A stretch of DNA of 46,622 bases from an uncultured Planctomycetia bacterium. GTDB taxonomy: Bacteria; Planctomycetota; Phycisphaerae; Phycisphaerales; SM1A02. Where the stretch lies: positions 1 to 46,622 of the forward strand of contig CALFOZ010000191.1 in NCBI GenBank assembly GCA_937919205.1, in the 5' to 3' direction. Position numbers and translations under genes: made by a program. A model generated the notes under the pieces. That model was not told where the DNA came from. It worked only from the letters and a program-made list of their open reading frames with translations, and searched no databases. Shown here piece after piece: positions 1 through 8,134 of the stretch. The stretch's first letter is position 1. Every line of letters begins with the position of its first letter.

Positions 1-2
1 AT

Positions 3-503
3 GCACCCAATAGCAATAACCTTGGTGGTCTTTACAACTTTGGCGCGGGGGCTGTGCTGTCAAGCACAAAAAATATATATGGACCAACTGGCCCGCTCTA
101 TATTTCCATGCTTGGCGGCATGGTGTTTGCCGGTCAAACTCCAAGTGAAGTTGTGTTAAATATTTCTGCCGCGGGAACCATCATCAATCTGCAAAGCGTT
201 GCGCTTACGCTTATGGATAACGCTGGTGGAATGCTTAGGTTAAATCCAAGCCAAACCGCAATTCGATCTGATGAAGTATTTCCGATGGGTGGTCGCGTGC
301 AAACGATCGCCTTCTCTTGGAATCTTCCACCAAACTTAATTGCCGCTACGCAGTGGCAAGTGAACTTTTCTAGCACCGGCGCCAATACTTCGCTTGACGC
401 CGTTTCGCTGGATATGCGATTCATTCCCGCGCCCGGAGCACTGTCCGTGCTGGCCATGCTTGGTGGTGGCGGGATGATTTGTGGGAGGCGGCGTCGTCTG
501 TAA
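3..503 (+). CDS. Secreted protein with PEP-CTERM-like sorting tail (5' end missing)
   Basis: The reading frame is open from the first bases of the window, so the gene begins upstream and only its last 166 codons are seen. The visible part is rich in small and polar residues and predicted beta strands, with no recognised catalytic motif. It ends with a proline-containing motif (IPAPGALSVLAMLG), a short hydrophobic stretch and a basic tail (GRRRRL). That three-part layout is the PEP-CTERM/exosortase sorting signal in the PAPGAL form common in planctomycetes, so the protein is probably exported and processed at the envelope. The Met at base 54 is internal to the frame and is unlikely to be the start. 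The ligand or structural role is unknown. Confidence 0.75.
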   Translation, partial: APNSNNLGGLYNFGAGAVLSSTKNIYGPTGPLYISMLGGMVFAGQTPSEVVLNISAAGTIINLQSVALTLMDNAGGMLRLNPSQTAIRSDEVFPMGGRVQTIAFSWNLPPNLIAATQWQVNFSSTGANTSLDAVSLDMRFIPAPGALSVLAMLGGGGMICGRRRRL

Positions 504-536
504 AGACGAAGTCAACCTCGTCCACGCCCTTTTTTG

Positions 537-578
537 AGCAGGCGGGTTCAGGCAACTGGGCCCGTCTGCTTGATTTTT
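537..578 (+). terminator. Rho-independent terminator of the PEP-CTERM gene
   Basis: A 13-bp stem (537-549 with 558-570, including three G-T pairs) encloses an 8-base loop and is followed by a T-rich run at 571-578. It lies 34 bases after the stop codon of the upstream gene and before the end of convergent metG. Confidence 0.65.
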
Positions 579-654
579 AGGCGTATTTTTATTTCAAAGT
601 CACTCAGCGCGGACATGTCTTGTGTGCTTCTGAACACAAAGCGCGCGCTCGCGC

Positions 655-2199
655 TTATGACTTGTCGGATTCCACGCGTGGATACAAGGCAACCTTTGTC
701 ACCGGACAGCCAGGCTTGAGCGCACCCCAACGTGATCGAACATCCCAAGAAGTATCGCCCGATACGCCAAGGAGCGCGGCGAACTCGGCCATTTTTTGCG
801 GCAAAAATGCTTCAAGAAGAAGCGATGCAATGCGGACACTTTCCAAGCACTGCGCCAAAATAGAGGCAACGCGCTCGCGTTGCGCTGGGTCTTTGGCCAA
901 CTTAAAGGGCTCAGTTTGGTTGATGAACAAATCAACATCGCGCAACAACTTCATGGCGTCTTCGGCGGCGTCCGCCAATTGAAAGTTGGCAAAGTGTTTT
1001 TGCCAATCAGCCACCGCTTGTTGACAGCGCGCGGGCCACGCGCCGCCACGCTCAATGTCATCGGGCATTTGGCCGTTGAATGTTTTGGCGATCATGGCCG
1101 TGACGCGGCTGGAACAATTGCCAACCGTGTTCACCAAATCGGCGGTGTATGTCTCGTGAAAAGCGCTGGCGCGAAAATCCGCGTCGGTGGCGTCAATGGG
1201 CCCGCGTGTCAACATGAACCAGCGCCACGCGTCCAATCCATAGCGCGCGATGTATTTTTCAATCGTTGGAAGATCGATGAAGTTTCCCAAACTCTTGCTC
1301 ATTTTCTTGCCTTCGCTAATCCAGAAACTATGCGCGTGGATTTTTGTGGGCGGCGGCAACTCAAGCGCCATAAGCATGGCGGGCCAAATCACAGCGTGAA
1401 ACCATAAGATTTCTTTTCCAATGACATGCCAGTCGGCGGGCCAGTAATGAGCGCGCGGATTTTTTGGGGAGGCATCGGTGTAATCAAGCGCGGTGATGTA
1501 GTTGAACAACGCGTCGATCCACACATAAATCACATGACCCGGATCGCCCGGCATGGGAATGCCCCAGGTGAAATTGGTGCGCGTCATGGGCACGTCCTGC
1601 AAGCCTTCGCGCAGACGGCCCACAACTTCATTCATGCGCGCAGATGGTTGCACAAAGTGGGGATGGCTTTCAAAGTGCGCTTTCAATCGGTCGCTGAAAG
1701 CGCTTAGTTTGAAATACCAATTTTGCTCTTGCGCGCGCACCAGTGGCTTGCCATTGACCGCGCTTTTATACTCGCACTCCTTGGCGCGCGTCTCGGTGAG
1801 ATATTCCTCTTGACCCTCGTCGTACCAACCCTCGAAGGAACCCTTGTACAGCGCGCCGGACTTTTGCAGGCGCTGAATAAATTCTTGCACCTGGCGTTCA
1901 TGCCTTGGTTGGGTTGTGCGGATAAAATCGGTGTTGCTGATTTGAAAAAGTGGAAGAATTCGTTCAAATTCCGCGGCATTTGTGTCGGCCCACGCCTGGG
2001 GAGTGACGTTGTGTTCGGCGGCGGATTTTTCCACCTTCACGCCGTGCTCATCCGTGCCCGTGAGAAAAAACACGTCGCAATTTTGCAGGCGCATGGCGCG
2101 CGCCCAGGCGTCGCACAATGTGGTGGTGAAGATGTGGCCAATGTGCGGGCGATCATTGACATAATAAATTGGAGTGGTGATGCAAGCCGTTCGAGTCAT
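655..2199 (-). CDS. metG: Methionyl-tRNA synthetase
   Basis: Class I aminoacyl-tRNA synthetase that charges tRNA-Met in the cytoplasm. The N-terminal Rossmann fold carries the HIGH motif (RPHIGHI, about residue 18) and the second signature KKMSKSLGN lies near residue 300. The usual CP-domain zinc cysteines are absent; the insert reads YLTETRAKEC, as in the short, zinc-free subtype. At 514 residues it has the catalytic core and anticodon-binding helical domain but no C-terminal tRNA-binding (OB-fold) extension. The start is supported by a TAGACT box 7 bases upstream and no Shine-Dalgarno site, suggesting a leaderless mRNA. It is convergent with the upstream exported-protein gene. Confidence 0.97.
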   Translation of the reverse strand: MTRTACITTPIYYVNDRPHIGHIFTTTLCDAWARAMRLQNCDVFFLTGTDEHGVKVEKSAAEHNVTPQAWADTNAAEFERILPLFQISNTDFIRTTQPRHERQVQEFIQRLQKSGALYKGSFEGWYDEGQEEYLTETRAKECEYKSAVNGKPLVRAQEQNWYFKLSAFSDRLKAHFESHPHFVQPSARMNEVVGRLREGLQDVPMTRTNFTWGIPMPGDPGHVIYVWIDALFNYITALDYTDASPKNPRAHYWPADWHVIGKEILWFHAVIWPAMLMALELPPPTKIHAHSFWISEGKKMSKSLGNFIDLPTIEKYIARYGLDAWRWFMLTRGPIDATDADFRASAFHETYTADLVNTVGNCSSRVTAMIAKTFNGQMPDDIERGGAWPARCQQAVADWQKHFANFQLADAAEDAMKLLRDVDLFINQTEPFKLAKDPAQRERVASILAQCLESVRIASLLLEAFLPQKMAEFAALLGVSGDTSWDVRSRWGALKPGCPVTKVALYPRVESDKS

Positions 2200-2206
2200 G
2201 TTGTGC

Positions 2207-2212
2207 AGTCTA
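2207..2212 (-). promoter_or_regulatory. Leaderless-type -10 box of metG (TAGACT)
   Basis: TAGACT on the minus strand, 7 bases before the metG ATG. There is no Shine-Dalgarno site between the box and the start codon. Confidence 0.6.
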
Positions 2213-2319
2213 ATTAGTTCAAGGTAACGCAGTGGGGTTATTTTTACATTGCGTTGAAGAACAGTGAAATATATTTTGCGCGCCAGTGGAATGTGCCAGG
2301 GCGCAAAAGCCTGAACACA

Positions 2320-2955
2320 TCAAGGCGCGCCGATCAACGGTTGAAGCGAGTCAAACTCTTGCTCATCTGCCACGCACGCCACATGAAGCACCAGGCCGTC
2401 GCTCCATATAAAAATCGTCGAGTCTATTAAGTTGTTTTTTAAACTATCAATAACAAGCAGGTTGTTGGGCATAAAAAGTTGCGAGCGACCAAGCGTGTCA
2501 AACGAAACATATTGGCCATCATCCGCCGCCAGATAGAGCACAAGCCAATGACCGCCCCGCGCGGCGGTTTGCTTATACACAAGTTCGGCGCATCGAAAGG
2601 GCGCGCCTGGAAGCGACACGCCGGAAATATTTCGCAACTCGTACCCCGCTTCGCAAAGATTGGGAGCGTGAAAGGGTCGCCCAAGAAGTCGAGCAAGCAA
2701 AAGGCTTTGTTGGTTTGCGTCCAACGGCGTGGCGGATTCCTGCTGTCGTAAAGCAATCTGAGCGGAGCCACTGAATTCCGCCGCCGCCGCCATGACTTCG
2801 CTCAATGGAATCCCACCCAACAGCGTGAGGCGATCCGCAATTTTAGGTCCAAATATTCCAAATAAAACCGCTCCGCAAACCGAAAGCAACGTGATAATGA
2901 CCGCGGTTGTAGATATGCGGTGAAGTGGCTCTGGGAATTTTTCAGAATGGTTCAT
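2320..2955 (-). CDS. Hypothetical single-pass membrane protein
   Basis: Not recognised. The 211-residue protein has a short N-terminal cytoplasmic part, one hydrophobic segment at about residues 16-38, and a soluble domain of roughly 170 residues predicted to lie outside the membrane. The layout resembles transmembrane anti-sigma factors of planctomycetes, but no zinc-binding anti-sigma motif is visible and no sigma factor lies next to it, so that idea is only weak inference. It is divergent from the secreted TPR gene. A TAGTTT hexamer lies 9 bases before the ATG, slightly farther than the spacing seen at other genes here. Confidence 0.6.
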   Translation of the reverse strand: MNHSEKFPEPLHRISTTAVIITLLSVCGAVLFGIFGPKIADRLTLLGGIPLSEVMAAAAEFSGSAQIALRQQESATPLDANQQSLLLARLLGRPFHAPNLCEAGYELRNISGVSLPGAPFRCAELVYKQTAARGGHWLVLYLAADDGQYVSFDTLGRSQLFMPNNLLVIDSLKNNLIDSTIFIWSDGLVLHVACVADEQEFDSLQPLIGAP

Positions 2956-3022
2956 GAATTTTGCAAACTAAAAAACGCAGTTATTCGTTACGATGATGGT
3001 AATGAATCTCCACAGGATATTT

Positions 3023-4612
3023 ATGCATTTTCCAGCGCACACTACGGCCAAGATATTCGCCAGTGTGGTTGCTATGACGTGCGCGGCCTACGCCCAAAAT
3101 GCGCTTGATGGATCGTTGCATATTGGTTCGGGCGGCGTGAATTCAGCCCCCGCCAATTCCTCGTCAATTGCGCCCCCGCGTAGAAATACCAGCGGATTGC
3201 GTCAACTTTCCGACGCACTGGGCTACTCGTCGGAGCGGGATTTGGCGCGCGACATTGGCGTCTCAAACGTGCGCAGGCTTGATCCCACGCTTACCCGGGG
3301 ATACGTCCCGCCTACAGGCACGACCAAGCCAACAAACACGATCGATTGGAAAAAAAACAATCCATTGAAATATGACAGCCAGGGTCTTGCCTTGTCGACC
3401 AACACATCTCGATCATGGGATCAAGAGGCCATTCCAGCTGGAAACTTTCAAATTAGAAATGGTGAACGCGGAGTATTTACCGCGAGTAGTTTGCGGGGCG
3501 TTCAGCGGGAATTTGATCGTGATCGAATAGGCGGCGGCGGACTGTCGCAATATGAAACCGCTCGATTGCGCGAGGATATTCGCAACAACACTATTCGGGC
3601 GGACGCGATTGGTGTTGGCTTGCGCGATCCATTTAAGGCATATCAACCCACCGACGCCATCATGCCAACAAAAGTTGCAGAGTTGAAGGTGCGCAGCAAT
3701 TCGCAAAATCTTGAGCCCAGCGACACGCGCATCAGCGGCTACCAAGCCGTGATGAAAGAAGTGAAGCAGAGATTTGAAAGCAGGCTGAATGAGGATGAAA
3801 AAATCGCGGAAACGGAGGGCAATCAGAAACAGCCAAGCGCCCAGAAAGATTCGGACGAACGCGTGTTGAGCGCGTATGAAAAATTGAAAAAGGAAATCGG
3901 CGACAAGCAGCAGGAAATTGACGCCCAGATTTCAGCCGATCCAAAAAGTGGCGCATCTTCTTCGACCGCGAATCCCGCGGATCAATCCACCACAGCTGTT
4001 GACGCCAAGGACCAGAAACGCACTGGCGTAAACATGACACTTGATGAGTATGCCTTGGTTTTAAAGCATGGCCAGCGCATTGATTCGATGACTGGGCCGG
4101 AAAAAAATCGCCTGAATGAATTATTGTCCGAGGGACAGCGCGCGATGTATGAGGGCAATTCATTTGTCGCGGAAAAAAGATTTGAAGTGGCCTTGGCGAT
4201 ACATCCCGACGATCCGTTGGCGTTGGCTGGTTTGTTGCATTGCCAAATCAGCGCCAATCTTCCAAACTCTGCGGCGATCAGTTTAAATAAATTATTTACC
4301 CAACATCCGGAGATGATGGACGTGAAGTGGGGGCCACAAGCCGTCCCGCCGCGGCCGCGCTTGGAGAAGTCCCTGCTTGAGGCCACTCATCGGATTGCTA
4401 TTGGCAGAGACGTCCCGCAATATGGATTGTTGCAGGCCTACATTGGGCACTTGCTTTCCGATCAAGACGCGGTCACGGCGGGTTTGTTTGCCATGCGTGG
4501 AGATGTGTCGGATGAAAATATGGCGGCGATTTTGCGCAAATTGTGGGTGGATCCCGCCACGGATAAATCTCCGCAACGAATTATTCCCGCCGATCCATCG
4601 CCAAAGCCATAG
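3023..4612 (+). CDS. Secreted TPR-containing protein
   Basis: The protein begins with a signal peptide (MHFPAHTTAKIF... ending AYA-QN). A long low-complexity, charged central region follows, with a coiled-coil-like stretch at about residues 250-300 and a Ser/Ala/Thr-rich linker. The C-terminal part (about 350-460) looks like one or two tetratricopeptide-type helical repeats (EGQRAMYEGNSFVAEKRFEV, then LALAGLLHCQ). The partner is unknown. ATGs also exist at 2993, 2996 and 3002, but 3023 is chosen because an AGGA Shine-Dalgarno sequence lies 5 bases before it and it gives a clean signal peptide. It is convergent with metF, with only 9 bases between stops. Confidence 0.75.
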   Translation: MHFPAHTTAKIFASVVAMTCAAYAQNALDGSLHIGSGGVNSAPANSSSIAPPRRNTSGLRQLSDALGYSSERDLARDIGVSNVRRLDPTLTRGYVPPTGTTKPTNTIDWKKNNPLKYDSQGLALSTNTSRSWDQEAIPAGNFQIRNGERGVFTASSLRGVQREFDRDRIGGGGLSQYETARLREDIRNNTIRADAIGVGLRDPFKAYQPTDAIMPTKVAELKVRSNSQNLEPSDTRISGYQAVMKEVKQRFESRLNEDEKIAETEGNQKQPSAQKDSDERVLSAYEKLKKEIGDKQQEIDAQISADPKSGASSSTANPADQSTTAVDAKDQKRTGVNMTLDEYALVLKHGQRIDSMTGPEKNRLNELLSEGQRAMYEGNSFVAEKRFEVALAIHPDDPLALAGLLHCQISANLPNSAAISLNKLFTQHPEMMDVKWGPQAVPPRPRLEKSLLEATHRIAIGRDVPQYGLLQAYIGHLLSDQDAVTAGLFAMRGDVSDENMAAILRKLWVDPATDKSPQRIIPADPSPKP

Positions 4613-4621
4613 CGCGCTGTA

Positions 4622-5524
4622 TTAGCGCAAATCGGCGGCGCTTTTAAGTCCAAGATTTTGAAATATGGCGCGGGTGGCGTCGCTTTTATTCAGCGTGTAC
4701 ATGTGTATTCCGCGCACGCCTTTGTCAAGCAACGCCATGCATTGTTCGGTTGCCCAATGAATACCAACTCGTTCAACGGAGGATTCATCATTGGCGCAAC
4801 GCTGTACGGCGCGCAATAATTTTGCGGGAAATGTGGTGCCGCCCGCGAGATCCGCCATGCGCTTTAATCCAGCGATGCTTGTCACCGGCATAATTCCAGC
4901 GATCACCGGAATTTGAATTCCACCGAGCTGACATCTCTCTTGCCAATCAAAGAACGAGTCGTTATTAAAAAATAATTGGCTACAAATATAATCCGCGCCC
5001 GCGTCAACTTTGGCGCACAGGTGCTCCATATGGAGCAACGTATTCGGAGTGTTCGGGTGTCCCTCTGGAAATCCGGCCACGCCAATACCAAAGCCACGTG
5101 GATCTGGATGGATTCCGCGATCATTAAATTGACGGATAAAGCGAACCAAATCGGCGGCGTGTTCAAAATCACTCGCGGTGCTACCGGCTTGCGGCGCGTC
5201 GCCACGTAGAGCCAAAATATTTGAGACGCCAGACTGCGCGTACTGGATTAAAATATTTTCAATGTCGCCACGGGTGTGATTGGCACACGTGAGATGCGGA
5301 ATAGGATCAAGTTTTGTTTTACTTTTAAGTCGCGCCACAAGTTCATGCGTGCGGGTACGGGTGCTTCCAGCGGCGCCATAGGTGACGCTGACAAACGAAG
5401 GTTGCAAACGCTCAAAGTCCGCGATCACATGAAAGAGTGAATCCCAGCCTGCGTCATTGCGCGGCGGGAAAAACTCAAAACTTGCGGTGACGGAGTCGCG
5501 TTTGAGAATGTCTGCAATATGCAT
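4622..5524 (-). CDS. metF: 5,10-methylenetetrahydrofolate reductase
   Basis: FAD-dependent TIM-barrel enzyme that reduces methylene-THF to methyl-THF, the methyl donor for methionine synthesis. The 300-residue length is normal for bacterial MetF. Visible signatures are FEFFPP with the catalytic Glu near residue 17, HLTCANHTRGD, ILALRGDAP, and the C-terminal GIHMYTLN that closes the barrel. It is divergent from rex, with only 27 bases between start codons, and has a TAGACT box 6 bases before its ATG. The minus-strand -10 box abuts a TTGTGAA sequence in the rex promoter, so control by Rex is possible but unproven. Confidence 0.96.
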   Translation of the reverse strand: MHIADILKRDSVTASFEFFPPRNDAGWDSLFHVIADFERLQPSFVSVTYGAAGSTRTRTHELVARLKSKTKLDPIPHLTCANHTRGDIENILIQYAQSGVSNILALRGDAPQAGSTASDFEHAADLVRFIRQFNDRGIHPDPRGFGIGVAGFPEGHPNTPNTLLHMEHLCAKVDAGADYICSQLFFNNDSFFDWQERCQLGGIQIPVIAGIMPVTSIAGLKRMADLAGGTTFPAKLLRAVQRCANDESSVERVGIHWATEQCMALLDKGVRGIHMYTLNKSDATRAIFQNLGLKSAADLR

Positions 5525-5530
5525 GTGGAT

Positions 5531-5536
5531 AGTCTA
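5531..5536 (-). promoter_or_regulatory. Leaderless-type -10 box of metF (TAGACT)
   Basis: TAGACT on the minus strand, 6 bases before the metF ATG, with no Shine-Dalgarno site. It is the same hexamer as at metG and argS, and it touches the TTGTGAA at 5537-5543. Confidence 0.6.
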
Positions 5537-5551
5537 TTGTGAATCTTCGTC

Positions 5552-6205
5552 ATGCCTAATTTAGATCGCATCTCCAAACCCACTGGCCGACGAATGAGTC
5601 TTTATCTTCGCGTGTTGCAATCACAACTCGATCAAGCGAACACGGCGATTAGTAGCAAGGAATTGGGGTCGCAAACTGGAGTGAAAGACGCTCAAGTTCG
5701 CAAGGATTTGGCATGCTTTGGCTCTTTGGGGCGGCCAGGCGTTGGATATGCCGTGGGCGAATTGCACAATCAACTGCGCAAAATGATGGGCATGGATCAA
5801 ACTTGGAAAACGGTCCTGGTGGGTACCGGCAATATTGGACGGGCCCTGTTGGCGTATCCACGCTTTCGCAACGAGGGGTTTGATTTTACGGCGGCATTTG
5901 ATCAAGACAAGAAAGCGGTGGGCAAGCGCATTTCGGGTCTCACAATTCAATCCATGGATGAGTTGAAACGGACCGTGAAGAAAACATCCGCTTTGATTGG
6001 CTTGATCGCCGTGCCACCAAGCGCGGCAACCATGGTTGCGAACATGTTGGTGCAGGCCGGCATCCGTGGCATTCTTAATTTTGCGCCCGTGCGACTGAAT
6101 CTGCCGCAAGGCGTGGCCGTGGTGAATGTGGATTTCACCGACGCGCTTGAGCGGCTTGCATTTGAAATTCGATTGGTTAAAACCGACGTAAAGGTGGTGA
6201 AATGA
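5552..6205 (+). CDS. rex: Redox-sensing transcriptional repressor Rex
   Basis: Cytoplasmic repressor that reads the NADH/NAD+ ratio. The N-terminal winged helix spans about residues 10-80 and includes SSKELGSQTGVKDAQVRKDL and the FG-x-LGRPGVGY segment typical of Rex. A Rossmann NAD(H)-binding domain follows with GTGNIGRAL (about 91-99), and a C-terminal swapped helix completes the 217-residue protein, the usual length. Its stop overlaps the start of the next gene (ATGA), so rex leads an operon with two lipoprotein genes. TTGTGAA at 5537-5543 equals one half of the Rex operator consensus, but the other half is poor. Rex usually regulates fermentation and respiration genes, none of which are adjacent. 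Confidence 0.95.
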   Translation: MPNLDRISKPTGRRMSLYLRVLQSQLDQANTAISSKELGSQTGVKDAQVRKDLACFGSLGRPGVGYAVGELHNQLRKMMGMDQTWKTVLVGTGNIGRALLAYPRFRNEGFDFTAAFDQDKKAVGKRISGLTIQSMDELKRTVKKTSALIGLIAVPPSAATMVANMLVQAGIRGILNFAPVRLNLPQGVAVVNVDFTDALERLAFEIRLVKTDVKVVK

Positions 6206-6885
6206 ACAGCTATTTCAATTGGGGAGCCGTGTTGTTGGCCGGATTGTTGGCGAGTTGTCATGCGACTGTATTCACTCCAAGCCCCGCTGACGCATTGCGT
6301 GAGCAAGTACAGGAACTTGAAGCCAAGAATTCAGCGTTGCAGTTGCAGGTGGAGGAATTGAACGCGCAAATTTCGCGCCGCAGTGACGATGCGGCGATCC
6401 AAGGTGAAAGGGCAACCATTACGCCGGAGTTGGAGCTAGCCACGCCACGCGTCTGTAAAATGACGATTGGAAACTTGTCCAGGGTGGTCCTGCGCGCGCC
6501 ACTGCCGGGCGCGGCGATTGATGTTGGTGAACTTGTGGTTTTTCTAAATGTCTTTGACGCGAAGGAGCGGGCACTTCAATTGACTGGAAGTTTGGATTTG
6601 GATGCCAGCGCGCAGTGGCCTGGTGGAAAGGTCGCCACTTTGTTGTCCAGCCATTGGGGACCGTTGCAATTAAGAGAGTTGTATCGCAGTGGCTTTGGAA
6701 CCCCGCACTATTCGTTGCGGTTGCCCATTTTGGAGGCCGCCGACATGAGCGAGGCCACGATTTTGGTTGTGGTGACTTATGTGGATGGCTGGACGGGTCG
6801 AACTTTGAAAATTGAGCGAGCCATGCCGTGGCCAAAGGATGATTTTTTGCTGGAAAACATTGGCAAACCCGAGAAAGCAGAGTGA
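6202..6885 (+). CDS. Lipoprotein with N-terminal coiled coil
   Basis: Signal peptide with lipobox LASC (Cys about residue 18), so the mature protein is probably a lipid-anchored envelope protein. Residues about 30-60 (REQVQELEAKNSALQLQVEE) form a clear heptad coiled coil, likely for oligomerisation. The remaining 160 residues look like a beta-rich globular domain of unknown function. The start ATG overlaps the rex stop codon by 4 bases, implying translational coupling and joint expression with the redox repressor. No family is recognised with confidence. Confidence 0.8.
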   Translation: MNSYFNWGAVLLAGLLASCHATVFTPSPADALREQVQELEAKNSALQLQVEELNAQISRRSDDAAIQGERATITPELELATPRVCKMTIGNLSRVVLRAPLPGAAIDVGELVVFLNVFDAKERALQLTGSLDLDASAQWPGGKVATLLSSHWGPLQLRELYRSGFGTPHYSLRLPILEAADMSEATILVVVTYVDGWTGRTLKIERAMPWPKDDFLLENIGKPEKAE

Positions 6886-7175
6886 TTATGATGCAACGCG
6901 CAATGCATTGTTTCAAGAGCAATTTCTGGCCGATGGTTCGCCGGCGAGCCACCATTGATTGTGGTTGGCGCGTCTTGGCCACCATCTCTATTGCTATTGG
7001 CGGATTGTTGTGCTTGCCAAGTTGCCAAAAAGTTCTCTTTCCAGAAACTGAACCACGCAACCAGTTTGAACGCTCCGACAATTTGCGTGATCGCTTCACG
7101 CCGGTGACAGAACCAGATGTGTTTGGAAATCCCAAGCCGGCCTTGCGCTCGCGGCTCTCTCCGCCAATGGGTTGA
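6882..7175 (+). CDS. Small lipoprotein
   Basis: A 97-residue protein with a hydrophobic signal and lipobox LPSC (Cys about residue 48), leaving a mature peptide of about 50 residues rich in Pro, Arg and Glu. It is the third gene of the rex operon: a GTG at 6882 overlaps the stop of the preceding lipoprotein gene. ATGs at 6888 and 6891 are possible alternative starts, and the first 30 or so residues before the hydrophobic core are unusually long for a signal peptide, so the true start may be further in. No function is recognised. Confidence 0.6.
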   Translation: MIMMQRAMHCFKSNFWPMVRRRATIDCGWRVLATISIAIGGLLCLPSCQKVLFPETEPRNQFERSDNLRDRFTPVTEPDVFGNPKPALRSRLSPPMG

Positions 7176-7250
7176 GCGGCGCAAAAATAAAATTAAATTT
7201 TGCCAAAGCCAAACCACAATTTGTCCGATAGTGTTCTTGAGGAAATTTTA

Positions 7251-7964
7251 ATGGCCCTGAGAATTTTAATTATCAAGAGCTCGGCCATTCAACAAGCCCT
7301 CACTCGGCGAACAAATATTGTGTGGGCGGGCTTTGCCGCGGCCGCGGCTATTACAAGTAGTTTGCTGATTCTTGGCGATGCCAATGGACCCAAGCCACTG
7401 GCCATGGCCAATGTGGTTGTTGGGGCAAGCGACGCAAGTATTTTTCCGCGCGAGGCGCCGTTGGATCATCAACGATGGACTTCCATTGTGATTCATCATT
7501 CAAGTACGCCAGCTGGCGACGTCGCTTCGGTGGCGCGTCTTCAGGGAGCTTATGATGCCAATGGAATTGGCTACCACTTTATTATTGGAAATGGACAGGG
7601 AATTACCGACGGTTTCATTCAGGTCTCGAGCCGATGGAATAGGCAAGAAGTGGGCGCGCATGTGGCGTCCATCGCCAAACAATCTGGAAATGGCGCAACA
7701 TTGGTGTCGCGTCAACGCAAGCCTTCGGCCGACGAATTGAATCGACATGCTGTGGGAATTTGTTTAATTGGAAATGGTGATCGAAGACCATTCACGGAGA
7801 ATCAAATGCGGGAGTTGGCGACACTGGTTCGTCGCCTGCAAAAAGAATTAAATATCTCGGCTGATCACGTTTACCTTCACAGCGATGTGGCGGGCGTGAG
7901 CAGTCCAGGTCGATTTTTTAGCGCCGCGGATTTTGAAGCGCAACTTGTGCAAACAAAATCTTGA
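7251..7964 (+). CDS. PGRP/amidase_2-fold peptidoglycan-binding protein
   Basis: The fold is that of N-acetylmuramoyl-L-alanine amidases of the T7 lysozyme/PGRP type, which bind or cut peptidoglycan stem peptides. An N-terminal membrane anchor or signal sequence (about 22-42) is followed by the domain: IVIHHSSTP (zinc His about 82), YHFIIGNG (Tyr 108), HAVGICLIGNG, and HSDVAGVSSPGRF (second His 210). In active enzymes the third zinc ligand is a Cys in the CPG motif; here it is Ser 218. Zinc hydrolysis is therefore doubtful and a binding role is possible. The start is ATG 7251, with GAGGAA 6 bases before it. It follows the rex lipoprotein operon in the same direction. Confidence 0.85.
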   Translation: MALRILIIKSSAIQQALTRRTNIVWAGFAAAAAITSSLLILGDANGPKPLAMANVVVGASDASIFPREAPLDHQRWTSIVIHHSSTPAGDVASVARLQGAYDANGIGYHFIIGNGQGITDGFIQVSSRWNRQEVGAHVASIAKQSGNGATLVSRQRKPSADELNRHAVGICLIGNGDRRPFTENQMRELATLVRRLQKELNISADHVYLHSDVAGVSSPGRFFSAADFEAQLVQTKS

Positions 7965-8134
7965 CCAAAGCCACGCTTTTTCTTAAAGCAAATTTTTGAG
8001 ATAAACCGTGGCAAACCCCACAAATAGCGCGCGAGGTTATTGCATTCATTTGAGGGCTTTGTTAATCTAATTGTCTAAACTTTTAGGTTTTTCAAGTCTC
8101 TTTTTTCAATCGTCGGGCAATACATGTAATTCAA

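Noticed and set aside
3000-4600. Sigma/anti-sigma pair with the membrane protein at 2320-2955
   Set aside because: The neighbour is a secreted TPR protein with no sigma-factor motifs, and the membrane protein lacks an anti-sigma zinc motif.
5537-5560. A full Rex operator in front of rex
   Set aside because: Only the half-site TTGTGAA is good; the second half matches poorly, and TTGTGAA also occurs inside several genes, so it is kept only as a weak possibility.
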